This document shows positions 16,947 through 24,836 of a stretch of 64,000 bases of DNA, piece after piece. The translations under genes were made by a program, and so were the position numbers. Source of the DNA: UBA2965 sp036526135 (GTDB lineage: Bacteria > Pseudomonadota > Gammaproteobacteria > Pseudomonadales > Azotimanducaceae); the NCBI GenBank assembly GCA_036526135.1, contig DATCZA010000046.1:164363-228362 (forward strand), in the 5' to 3' direction. The notes under the pieces were generated by a model, which had not been told where the DNA came from, did not search any database, and saw only the letters and a program-made list of their open reading frames with translations. Each line of letters starts with the position of its first letter. Within the stretch, counting starts at the first letter, position 1.

Positions 16947-17879
16947 TTGCCTGATAACCCTACCCGCCCGCTCATCGCGCTGACGGGCGCCACCGGCTTC
17001 ATCGGCCGGCATCTGCAGCGCGCGCTGCTTGATGCGGGCTGCGCCGTGCGAGCGCTGGTTCGAACCCGCTCGCTTGCGAGCTCGGGGCTCATCGAAGGCG
17101 TCGAAGTCGCAGAAGCCGACCTCGGCTGCGAATCTTCCATGAAGCTGGCCCTGAACGACGTCGACCAGCTGGTTTACGCGGCCGGATCGGTTCGCGGGCG
17201 GGATCCCGAGGACTTCGCGCTCGCCAACGTCACCGGCGTCAAGCTGGCCGCCACGGCGCTTGCCTCTCGCAAGCCGGGCATCCCCATGCTGCTCATTTCC
17301 TCGCTGGCGGCGAGCGCCCCCGAGCTGTCGCACTACGCGGCCAGCAAGCGCGCGGGAGAAGACGCTCTGCGAGGAAGCGGGCTCACCAGGTGGGCCATCA
17401 TGCGGCCCCCAGCCGTCTACGGACCCGGCGACAGAGAGCTCAAGGGCACGTTCACCGCAATCCGGCGCGGCCTGGTGCCCATGGTCGCTCCGGCAGACCA
17501 GCATCTGCCTTTCATCGAGGTCGGCGATCTGGCCGATGCCGTGAACGCCTGGAGCCAACATCCGCAAGCCTGCTCAGGCGGGACCTTTGCCCTGCACGAC
17601 GGCCAGCAGGGCGGCTACGACTGGCAGGCGATCCGCCAGCAGATCGGTCCGACCCGCACGGTTACGCTGAAAGTGCCGTACCCGTTGCTCGACGCGCTGA
17701 GCCACGTAAACTTGTGGCTTTCGCGCATCATGAGCTACTCGCCCATGCTCACGCCGGGCAAAGTGCGCGAACTGACATACATGGGCTGGACGTGCAGCAA
17801 CGAAGCTTTCACCGACGCCACGGGATGGGTTCCGCGAACCCGCCTGGGCCAGGGCGTCGCTGCCATGTTCGCCCGTTGA
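16947..17879 (+). CDS. cerR: NAD-dependent epimerase/dehydratase-type reductase (CerR-like, sphingolipid reductase)
   Basis: A 310-residue extended short-chain dehydrogenase. GATGFIG at 14-20 binds the nucleotide, serines are at 118-119, and the catalytic YAASK (Y130, K134) is present. In the bacterial ceramide pathway CerR reduces the 3-keto group of the sphingoid intermediate, which in bacteria occurs after N-acylation. It uses a TTG start at 16947 after an AGGGTGA ribosome binding site, 17 bp after aasR. The general SDR fold is certain; the CerR call rests mainly on position between aasR and acpR-spt. A VxNLWLS-type segment near 250 may be a hydrophobic membrane-associating helix. Confidence 0.78.
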   Translation: MPDNPTRPLIALTGATGFIGRHLQRALLDAGCAVRALVRTRSLASSGLIEGVEVAEADLGCESSMKLALNDVDQLVYAAGSVRGRDPEDFALANVTGVKLAATALASRKPGIPMLLISSLAASAPELSHYAASKRAGEDALRGSGLTRWAIMRPPAVYGPGDRELKGTFTAIRRGLVPMVAPADQHLPFIEVGDLADAVNAWSQHPQACSGGTFALHDGQQGGYDWQAIRQQIGPTRTVTLKVPYPLLDALSHVNLWLSRIMSYSPMLTPGKVRELTYMGWTCSNEAFTDATGWVPRTRLGQGVAAMFAR

Positions 17880-17901
17880 ACGACCCTGAGAGGTATTGCA
17901 C

Positions 17902-18153
17902 TTGTCCGCTAGCCAGACCGACATCATCGTCACGCTCGCAGAACTGCTCTGCGCCCAGCTTCCGGAGCCGGTAGCCATCGCCCCCGATACGGATCTCATC
18001 TCCGATCTGGCTCTCGAATCGGTCCAGATCATGGAGTTCATCGTCGAGGTGGAGGATCACTACGACATCGCCATCAGCCTCGAAGCGCTGGCCGAGATCC
18101 GCAACCTCGATCAGCTGGCGCGTCTGGTCATCACCGCCCTGGACGCCCAATGA
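17902..18153 (+). CDS. acpR: Dedicated acyl carrier protein (AcpR-like)
   Basis: An 83-residue acyl carrier protein. The phosphopantetheine site is Ser40 in SDLALESVQIMEF, a variant of the DSL motif with Glu-Ser-Val. The protein is acidic, with the usual four-helix pattern. Two TTG codons are possible starts; TTG 17902 has proper spacing from the gagagg ribosome binding site, whereas 17896 is too close. The stop overlaps the spt start (ATGA), indicating coupled translation. It presumably carries the fatty acyl chain loaded by the upstream ligase and delivers it to serine palmitoyltransferase. Confidence 0.88.
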   Translation: MSASQTDIIVTLAELLCAQLPEPVAIAPDTDLISDLALESVQIMEFIVEVEDHYDIAISLEALAEIRNLDQLARLVITALDAQ

Positions 18154-19337
18154 GCCTCCTGGAGAAGTTCGATGCCCTGGAGACTACCCGCCAGGAGCTC
18201 CTCGGCCACGGGACCAACCCGACCGACGTGATCATCGAGAGGGTCATCTCGGCAACGGAATCCGTCATCGGCGGCAAGCCCACGATCATGGCGGGGACGA
18301 ACAACTACCTCGGCCTGACTTTCGACCCGGAATGCATCGCCGCCGGCAAGCGGGCGCTGGATGAATCGGGCACCGGCACCACGGGATCCCGCATGGCCAA
18401 CGGCAATTACGCTTCCCATGGGGAGCTGGAGCGGGAGATCGCCGACTTCTACGGCTACCCCTACGCCATGGTGTTCTCGACCGGCTACGCGGCAAACATC
18501 GGGACCATGGCAGCTCTGGTGGGTCCGGGAGACGCCGTGATGCTCGATGGCGACGCCCACGCCAGCCTGTTCGACGGCAGCAAACTTTCCGGCGCAACCG
18601 TTTACCGGTTCAAGCACAACGATGCCGAGAGCCTGGACAAACGCCTGCGCCGGCTAGGTGACGTCGCCAGCCGCACGCTGGTCATCGTCGAGGGGCTCTA
18701 CAGCATTCTGGGAGACCGCGCTCCGCTCAAAGAGCTGGCGGAGGTGACCCGCGCCCACGATGCCTGCCTGTTCGTCGACGAGGCTCACTCGCTTGGCGTG
18801 CTCGGAGAAACCGGACGCGGACGGGTGGAGGAAGACCAGGTGGAAGCCGACTTCGTCGTCGGCACCTTCAGCAAGAGCCTGGGTTCCACGGGCGGCTTCT
18901 GCGTGAGCCCCCACCGAGCGCTGACCCTGTTTCGCTATGCCAGCCGCCCCTACATGTTCACGGCGTCCCCATGCCCGTCAGTCATCGCCACCACGCGGGC
19001 GGCCCTTGCTCAGATGCGCAAACGGCCCGAGCTGCGCGCGTCGTTGTGGAGGAACGCTGAAACGCTCTACAGCGGCCTGGCCCAGCTGGGATTCACCCTC
19101 GGCCCCGAGCCGAGCCCCGTGGTCGCCGTTCGCATGACCTCCCGGGAACAGGCACTGGCGAACTGGCAGCAGCTGCTGGACAACGGTATCTACATAAACC
19201 TCATCCTGCCCCCGGCCGCGCCGGACGGCACCGCGCTGCTTCGCTGCAGCGTCAGTGCAGCCCACACGCCGGAACAGATTCAACGCATCATCGACGCGTT
19301 CAGGCAGCTGCCCCCGGATCCTGGTCAGCCCGCGTAA
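18150..19337 (+). CDS. spt: Serine palmitoyltransferase / alpha-oxoamine synthase
   Basis: A 395-residue PLP-dependent enzyme of the alpha-oxoamine synthase family, which condenses L-serine with an acyl thioester to 3-keto-sphinganine, the first step of sphingolipid synthesis. YLGLTFDP, GTGTTGSR, DGDAHAS (stacking His137), FVDEAHSLG (Asp210, His213) and the Schiff-base lysine K242 in TFSKSLGSTGG are all present. The family also contains KBL and BioF, but adjacency to an ACP, an acyl ligase and a CerR-like reductase identifies this one as Spt. It is translationally coupled to acpR. Its 3' end overlaps the convergent flippase gene by 38 bp. Confidence 0.88.
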   Translation: MSLLEKFDALETTRQELLGHGTNPTDVIIERVISATESVIGGKPTIMAGTNNYLGLTFDPECIAAGKRALDESGTGTTGSRMANGNYASHGELEREIADFYGYPYAMVFSTGYAANIGTMAALVGPGDAVMLDGDAHASLFDGSKLSGATVYRFKHNDAESLDKRLRRLGDVASRTLVIVEGLYSILGDRAPLKELAEVTRAHDACLFVDEAHSLGVLGETGRGRVEEDQVEADFVVGTFSKSLGSTGGFCVSPHRALTLFRYASRPYMFTASPCPSVIATTRAALAQMRKRPELRASLWRNAETLYSGLAQLGFTLGPEPSPVVAVRMTSREQALANWQQLLDNGIYINLILPPAAPDGTALLRCSVSAAHTPEQIQRIIDAFRQLPPDPGQPA

Positions 19338-20613
19338 GCACCAGCGCGACCATCCCTGCCAGCGCAATCGCTCCCGAGCACGCAGCGGCGATGCCGGCAC
19401 CCGCCAGCCCCAGCCAGGGCACGAGGACGGCAAAAGCAGAAACGTGGCATACGGCGGTGACGATCTGGACCCGCAGCGCGCCGGTCGCCGCGCCCATGGC
19501 GTAAGCCGCCGGCCTGAGAGCCGCACCGATCAGCTCCAACGCACCCGCGACCATCAGCCACACGAGCAGCGCCGCGCCTTGCACGTATTCCTCGCCCACG
19601 AGCGCTTCGAGAAGCTCGCCGGCATAAAGGCCCACCAGGCCGACGACCACGGCGGCGATCAGCCCGCCGTAAAGGCCGAGGCGCCAGTAGAGCGTCTTGA
19701 ACCGCGGGTCGCGCTCCCGCCACAGACGGGCGAAGTCCGGGAACACGGCCTGACGCACCACGATCACGGGCTTGGCCAGCACATCGGCAAACTCGCGGGC
19801 GACGCGAAACATCCCGGCACCCGCGGGGCCAAGCAGAACGCCTGCCAGCAGGATCAGGCCGTGCCGCTGCGCAAGATCGAGGTTCGACTGCCAGTAGAGC
19901 GTGCCGACGAAGCCCCACAACCCTGGAAATCGTCGTTTCGCGCCGGCAAGGGTGGGACGTCCGGGCCGGACTCCTCGCCTTTTGAGCTCCAGCCAGCCAC
20001 GCACGTTCATGAAGAGATGCTCGGCGGCAAACGCGACGGCCCAAACCATCAGGTAACCAAGCAAGCCTCCCTCAGCCAGGTACACGGCGGCTACGCCGGC
20101 CAGCCGGATGAGCGGCCCCACGTTCTGCTGGACGCCCATGGCATGAAATCGCCCTGCTACCCGGAGCACGCCTCGCGCGGTCCCCGAGCCCGATGCCAGC
20201 AGAACCAGGCCGTAGAGAACGGCCGGCATTGCCAGCTCCTCCGGGAGCCCCAGGGCGGGGCCCGCGAGCAGCATGACGAGCATCATGCACAGCGCGGCAA
20301 GGCTGGCAGTGGCGACATCCAGGGCAAGAGTGAAGCGCAGCAGGTGGTTCAGCTCCCGATGGTCGTCGTCGTCAAACGGCGCGACGCCGTATCGGACCAC
20401 CGTGTCAGACGGTTTGAAGTTGAGCAGGCCGCGCACCACCACGGCCGTGGTGTGCACGACCACGAGGAGCCCGAACTCTACCGGTCCGAGAAAGCGGGCA
20501 ACCAGGGTCAGCGAAACCACGGACAGCACACCGGCCACGGCACGGCCACCCATCAGCACGGAGAAGTTCTTCAGCGCCCTGCGAACGGGCGAGTCGGAGA
20601 CCGACTCGTTCAC
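19300..20613 (-). CDS. Polysaccharide/lipid flippase (MOP superfamily, Wzx-like)
   Basis: A 437-residue integral membrane protein with about 12-14 hydrophobic helices. It opens with LKNFSVLMGGRAVAGVLSVVSLTLVARFL-type sequence, the standard N-terminus of oligosaccharide flippases of the MOP superfamily. These move lipid-linked molecules across the inner membrane. It is the last gene of a three-gene unit (CDP-alcohol phosphatidyltransferase, Tam41-like, flippase), 49 bp after the Tam41-like gene. The GTG at 20613 with a GGAG site upstream is the best start. In this neighbourhood the cargo could be a sphingolipid, a lipid-linked sugar or a phospholipid. That is inference from context only. Confidence 0.78.
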   Translation of the reverse strand: MNESVSDSPVRRALKNFSVLMGGRAVAGVLSVVSLTLVARFLGPVEFGLLVVVHTTAVVVRGLLNFKPSDTVVRYGVAPFDDDDHRELNHLLRFTLALDVATASLAALCMMLVMLLAGPALGLPEELAMPAVLYGLVLLASGSGTARGVLRVAGRFHAMGVQQNVGPLIRLAGVAAVYLAEGGLLGYLMVWAVAFAAEHLFMNVRGWLELKRRGVRPGRPTLAGAKRRFPGLWGFVGTLYWQSNLDLAQRHGLILLAGVLLGPAGAGMFRVAREFADVLAKPVIVVRQAVFPDFARLWRERDPRFKTLYWRLGLYGGLIAAVVVGLVGLYAGELLEALVGEEYVQGAALLVWLMVAGALELIGAALRPAAYAMGAATGALRVQIVTAVCHVSAFAVLVPWLGLAGAGIAAACSGAIALAGMVALVLTRADQDPGAAA

Positions 20614-20662
20614 GCGCGAGCTCCGCCCCGCGCCCGCACGGCGGACCCGGCAGTGTGACCGT

Positions 20663-21580
20663 TCACCGGAACGCGCCTCTGCGATAGAGCCGCCAGACCA
20701 GCGGCCAGGCAAAGATCAGCGGGTAGCGATGCTGCCGGGCGCTTGCTTCCACCCGCACCCCGCTGTGCCGCTCCACCTTCCAGAGTATGTAATCCAACGC
20801 GTCGTCGAAGGTGAGCGCGCCTTTGACAAGCCGGCCAACCGATAGAAACTTTCCCAGCGCGATCACGCACGCCCATTCCACGGCGGCTGAAACCCGCGGC
20901 CTGACGGCGCGGTAGCGGCCTCCCGCGCAGACCAGGTGCCGGCCGTCAGCCACGGCGGCCAGCATGTTGTCGTAGTAGTCGGGATCGTGATCGATGATCG
21001 AGTCACTTCGCCCAGCCGACTCGGACCGAAGCTCGGAACGGTAGGTGAGCGCAAAGCCCCGGGCCCAGAATTCCCGGCTCGTGAAATCCCCTCTGAGCGT
21101 GGGAGCGACGCGTTTGACAAACGTACGCACACATTGCTCGATAATCTGAACGAGTGCCGCCTCATCGGCGGGCCAGCGTGCATAGACGATGCGGGCCGGC
21201 TGGGCAAAGCGCGCCCAGAAGTAGGGATGCAGCCCCGAGGCGGCCTGCCTGCGCAGCTGTCTCATGGTCACGACGGCGTACTTTGCCCGAACACGCTCGG
21301 CGCCCTCACCCACCGCAAGGTAGTAGACGTTGGGCGGCAGGACCCGCGCGCCCAGGGCCGAAACCGGCGAGCCCAGGGCGCCGCGGTAGCCATCGACGAC
21401 CACGTAGAAATCCAGCAGGGTATCGCGCACGCCGCGCAGATAAGATCCGTAGAGCAGCACGGCCTGAAGGTGCTCGCCACACCGGGCACGCAGTTCCGAG
21501 AGCATTCGTTCGACACCTTGATCGTTCTCGAGACCGGCAGGTGCCGTGCGCTCGACGATGACTGACCTGGCGTCACGCAT
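20663..21580 (-). CDS. Tam41-like phosphatidate (or ceramide-phosphate) cytidylyltransferase
   Basis: A 305-residue nucleotidyltransferase-fold protein. ALLYGSYLRG followed by TLLDFYVVVDGY matches the catalytic GS...D of Tam41, the mitochondrial CDP-diacylglycerol synthase. PPNVYYLAV, RAKYAVVTMRQL and YFWARFAQPARIVYA align with Tam41's VYYN, IKYGV and LYIAGRLQKPVKI elements. Bacteria normally use CdsA, so a Tam41-type enzyme inside a sphingolipid locus may activate another lipid phosphate with CTP. It starts 12 bp after the CDP-alcohol phosphatidyltransferase stop. The fold is fairly secure. The substrate (phosphatidate versus ceramide-1-phosphate) is a hypothesis. Confidence 0.7.
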   Translation of the reverse strand: MRDARSVIVERTAPAGLENDQGVERMLSELRARCGEHLQAVLLYGSYLRGVRDTLLDFYVVVDGYRGALGSPVSALGARVLPPNVYYLAVGEGAERVRAKYAVVTMRQLRRQAASGLHPYFWARFAQPARIVYARWPADEAALVQIIEQCVRTFVKRVAPTLRGDFTSREFWARGFALTYRSELRSESAGRSDSIIDHDPDYYDNMLAAVADGRHLVCAGGRYRAVRPRVSAAVEWACVIALGKFLSVGRLVKGALTFDDALDYILWKVERHSGVRVEASARQHRYPLIFAWPLVWRLYRRGAFR

Positions 21581-21592
21581 CAGGCGAGGTGA

Positions 21593-22777
21593 CTAGCGCT
21601 GCACATAGGCTCCGCGGGTCCGCGAAAATGTCCGGAACGCGCGGGGGTATGCGGTCGCCGCCGACGGCTCGGTGAGCCAAGAGGACAGCGGCCCGTCGCT
21701 CATGCGGGCAAGCGTCGCCTGCAGAAGCCTGATCATCAGCACGACCGTGGTGCCCACCGTCCAGAACACCACCGCCAGGAACGCGCCGCCAGGACTGCCC
21801 AGCAGCATCGCCACGAGCATCAGGATGAGGCAGGGATTGCGCCTGGCCGTGACCAGTCGGAAGTAGGCGTCGAACGGCCTCCAGTCGAACAGGCTGCAGG
21901 AGCCGAGGCCGTGAAAGGCGGCTTCGATGAGCCGTCCGCCGACGTAGCCGGCAACGATCCACCAGTAGTACTCCAGCAGGGGGACGCTGAAAACGCTATC
22001 GTCCAGCGACATGCCCCACAGCACGTACCAGAACGGCGGATGCACGATGTCCATGCCGTGATCGAGGACGTGCCCGATGCGGCTCGAGCTCACGGTGACC
22101 CGGGCAAGCTTGCCGTCGACCGTATCGAGAAAAGTCATGAACCATCCGGCCGCCAGACCCAGCCAGTAGTCGCCCTGGTAGAAGGCAAACCCCGCATAAA
22201 CGACGAGCAGGAGACCCGCCAGCGTGACCATGTTGGGCGTGATTCCCAACCGCGCGCAGACCCGGACCGCGTGACGCGCGGGTCTGGGCCACAGCCACTT
22301 CGTCACCAGGTCGGTGATCCCTTTGTAGGAACGGCCATACAGCCGGTCCTCGAGCTCGCCACGGTCTTCTTCCGCGATCGGCAGCAGAAGCGGCTCTTCG
22401 GCCTTTCGCAGGCGATCCTCATACGCGGCCAGGTCAGCCGGCGCGAGCGTCGGTAGATCGTGATCCGTCGTCGCGCCTTCGAGCAGCGGAACCAGCTGCG
22501 CGGCTTCCCGGCCCGTGCTCACCAGGGCGGCCGCCTCGCCGTCGTTGGGGCAAACCAGAACCGCACGCCCGCGCTCGGCCAGGGCTTTGATCGTTCTCGA
22601 CTCGAAGAGGTAATCCGCGCGAATGCAGATCACCGTAGCGTCCTCCGGCACGGTGCCGAGCTGATCCACCAGGACCGCGTCGGGAAGCTCGGCGACCTGT
22701 CGGCGCAGGCGCTCACGTGAGGTCAGTCCCCAAAGCTCAATATCGGAGTCGCCGAGCAGGTGTGCGTAAATGCTCAT
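21593..22777 (-). CDS. CDP-alcohol phosphatidyltransferase with N-terminal nucleotidyltransferase-like domain
   Basis: A 394-residue membrane enzyme. The full CDP-alcohol phosphotransferase signature is present: D218, D221-G222, A225-R226, G235, D239 and D243, in DTVDGKLAR...GHVLDHGMD. Membrane helices surround it and continue to the C-terminus. Residues 1-130 form an extra soluble domain; CIRADYLFESRTIKALAERG resembles the middle of sugar-phosphate nucleotidyltransferases but lacks a GxGxR loop, so it is probably inactive or only binding. This layout recalls bifunctional inositol-phosphate enzymes. It should transfer a head group through a CDP-activated intermediate. It is divergent from the metallophosphoesterase gene and first of a three-gene operon. 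Confidence 0.85.
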   Translation of the reverse strand: MSIYAHLLGDSDIELWGLTSRERLRRQVAELPDAVLVDQLGTVPEDATVICIRADYLFESRTIKALAERGRAVLVCPNDGEAAALVSTGREAAQLVPLLEGATTDHDLPTLAPADLAAYEDRLRKAEEPLLLPIAEEDRGELEDRLYGRSYKGITDLVTKWLWPRPARHAVRVCARLGITPNMVTLAGLLLVVYAGFAFYQGDYWLGLAAGWFMTFLDTVDGKLARVTVSSSRIGHVLDHGMDIVHPPFWYVLWGMSLDDSVFSVPLLEYYWWIVAGYVGGRLIEAAFHGLGSCSLFDWRPFDAYFRLVTARRNPCLILMLVAMLLGSPGGAFLAVVFWTVGTTVVLMIRLLQATLARMSDGPLSSWLTEPSAATAYPRAFRTFSRTRGAYVQR

Positions 22778-22898
22778 GTTATAGTTGGAAATTCACTGCG
22801 CACTTGGGGATCCTGGGACTTGCGGCGGGCGTTTACAGGCCAAGCCGCCGACGGTCGCGGATTATAGGCATGCCCCAGTTGCTCGGCAAAGGGCGGCC

Positions 22899-23810
22899 AT
22901 GCGTCTAATCCATCTCAGCGATCCGCATCTTTCATCCCTGCACGGCGTGAAGCTTCGCGACCTCCTCGGCAAGCGGACGCTCGGGTACCAGTCCTGGTAC
23001 CGGAAGCGGCGCCATCAGTACACCATGGACACGCTTCGCAGGGTGACGCGCGCGGTCCGCAACGAGGCCGCGGACGCCATCGTGGTCACTGGCGACCTCG
23101 TGCATCTCGGCATGGCGCAGGAGCTTCGCCAGGCCAGGGAGTGGCTCGAGTCGGTGGGCGGCCCGGATCGGGTGCTGGTCATTCCCGGCAACCATGATTG
23201 CTACCATCGCCAGTCGTGGGCCCTGGTCAAAGAGACGATCGGCCCCTACCTGGCACTCGAGAAGGACACGGCGGACGCGCGCGACGGCTACCCCCTGGTG
23301 CGACGCTCCGGCGAGGCGAGCGTCATCGCCGCCGGCACTGCCGAACCTACTGCCTGGTGGTCCGCCTCAGGCTCGCTGGGCGCCGCCCAGACAACGCGCC
23401 TGGAGGACGCGCTGATAAAGGCGCGGGAGACGTTCACCTTCCTCGCCATTCACCACCCGCCGCTGCCAGGCATGGCGCCGCGCCGAAAGTCGCTTCGCGA
23501 CGCGCACGCCCTGGCAGAGCTCCTCGAACGGCACGCGCCCGACGTGGTCCTGCACGGCCATCTGCATGCCAATCAGGAAAACTCCGACACGCCCACACGC
23601 ATATTCTGCACGGCGCCGCCGTCCAGCGAGCGACCGCGGGCGCCCGCTTCCTACCGCGTGTTCGACGTCGTCGAAGACGCGTCCGGGTATCGCGTCGTCA
23701 TGCGCCTGAAGTCGCTGATCGGCGAGGAGATGGTGGTCGCAGACGAGCAGTCGTGGACCTCCGGCCGATCACTCGACCCGGGTGAGCGCGACGATGCTGC
23801 CAAGCAGTAG
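22899..23810 (+). CDS. Calcineurin-like metallophosphoesterase
   Basis: A 303-residue protein with the complete metallophosphoesterase set: LSDPHLS near the start, VVTGDLV, IPGNHDCY, AIHHPP and LHGHLHAN. These residues bind two metals and hydrolyse phosphoesters; LpxH, cyclic-nucleotide phosphodiesterases and sphingomyelinase-like enzymes share the fold. No signal peptide is visible, so it should be cytoplasmic. The ATG at 22899 begins at the conserved MRLIHLSDPHL. It is divergent from the phosphatidyltransferase gene and overlaps the convergent lptG by 42 bp. Within a lipid locus it might remove phosphate from a lipid intermediate, but this is inference. Confidence 0.85.
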   Translation: MRLIHLSDPHLSSLHGVKLRDLLGKRTLGYQSWYRKRRHQYTMDTLRRVTRAVRNEAADAIVVTGDLVHLGMAQELRQAREWLESVGGPDRVLVIPGNHDCYHRQSWALVKETIGPYLALEKDTADARDGYPLVRRSGEASVIAAGTAEPTAWWSASGSLGAAQTTRLEDALIKARETFTFLAIHHPPLPGMAPRRKSLRDAHALAELLERHAPDVVLHGHLHANQENSDTPTRIFCTAPPSSERPRAPASYRVFDVVEDASGYRVVMRLKSLIGEEMVVADEQSWTSGRSLDPGERDDAAKQ

Positions 23811-24836
23811 CGCGGAGTCCGGCAGCATCGCCAGGGGTATGACCGGAAGCTCGTAGAGCAGTGCGAGCTGAGCGGACGTCTGCTCGACCAGATAAAAACC
23901 GATGCCGACCGTGGCGCCGAACAACACCCTGGCGCCCGCTGGCCGAGCCCGCACCGAACCGAGAACGAACGGCAAGCCGAGCAGACACATGGCCATCAGC
24001 GCAATGGGCGAGCTGAGCACCTGCCACAGCCTGAAGCGGTAGCGATGAGCGTTGAGACCCGACGCCTCCAGATATTCGACGTACCGGTAAAGGTCGCCCA
24101 GGGTCAGGGTTTCCATCGGCGCGATGAGGGAGGCCATCTGGTCCGGAGACAGGAAGCTCTCCCACTCGTAGGTGTCACGGCCGGTGCGCCTGACCTCTTT
24201 GCCGAGAATTCGGCGCTCTTCGACACCGTGAAGCAGCCACTGGCCCGGCCCGATCACGTCCGCGTACTCGGCCTGCAGCACGCGCTGCACGACGCCGCGG
24301 TCGCCGAGATCGTAGATCTCGACATCAGCGGGAATCATGCCGAAACGGACGTCCCCCACCCTGATGAAGTGAGTGCCGTCGCGGGTCCAGAACTCGGTGG
24401 TCTCGCCGCCACGCATCGTGTTGACCAGCGACTTCGCCTGAAGCTCCTTGGCCTGTTCCTCGAACCGAGGCACCACGAACTGCTGCGCCAGCAGCACGAC
24501 GTAAGACAACACGATGGCCGCCAGCGCAAGCGGATAGGCCATCCGCCATTGGGATAGACCAACCGCTCGCAGCGCCGTCAGCTCCTGTTCCTGAGCCAGG
24601 TTGCCGAGCGCCATCACCCCACCGAGCAGCACCGCCACCGGGAGAAGATCGATGGCGATTCGCGGAAGCGTCAGCAGGGCGACGCGGATCGCGTCCGCTT
24701 CCTCGTACTGCCCCTTGCCGACGTCCTCCAGCTCTTCGGCAAGGGTGACGAAACCGAACAGCCCCAGCAGCAGCAACAGAACGGGTACCGCGCCCAGCAG
24801 CAAGACGCCTACAAGGTAGCGGTCCACACGCTTCAC
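23769..24836 (-). CDS. lptG: LptG-like permease of an Lpt lipid transporter
   Basis: A 355-residue permease of the LptF/LptG family. The N-terminal VDRYLVGVLLLGAVPVLLLLLGLF starts the first membrane helix. Three helices are followed by a periplasmic beta-jellyroll (about 130-270; FWTRDGTHFIRVGDVRF, YDLGDRGVVQRVLQAEYADV) and three C-terminal helices (LSSPIALMAMCLLGLPF). In LPS export LptF and LptG form the channel that passes the lipid to LptC and LptA. The GTG at 24836 overlaps the lptF stop (GTGA). The set is flanked by sphingolipid genes, with no pepA nearby, so it could be a paralogous transporter for sphingolipids. Family certain, cargo inferred. Confidence 0.85.
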   Translation of the reverse strand: MKRVDRYLVGVLLLGAVPVLLLLLGLFGFVTLAEELEDVGKGQYEEADAIRVALLTLPRIAIDLLPVAVLLGGVMALGNLAQEQELTALRAVGLSQWRMAYPLALAAIVLSYVVLLAQQFVVPRFEEQAKELQAKSLVNTMRGGETTEFWTRDGTHFIRVGDVRFGMIPADVEIYDLGDRGVVQRVLQAEYADVIGPGQWLLHGVEERRILGKEVRRTGRDTYEWESFLSPDQMASLIAPMETLTLGDLYRYVEYLEASGLNAHRYRFRLWQVLSSPIALMAMCLLGLPFVLGSVRARPAGARVLFGATVGIGFYLVEQTSAQLALLYELPVIPLAMLPDSALLLGSIVALTRVE

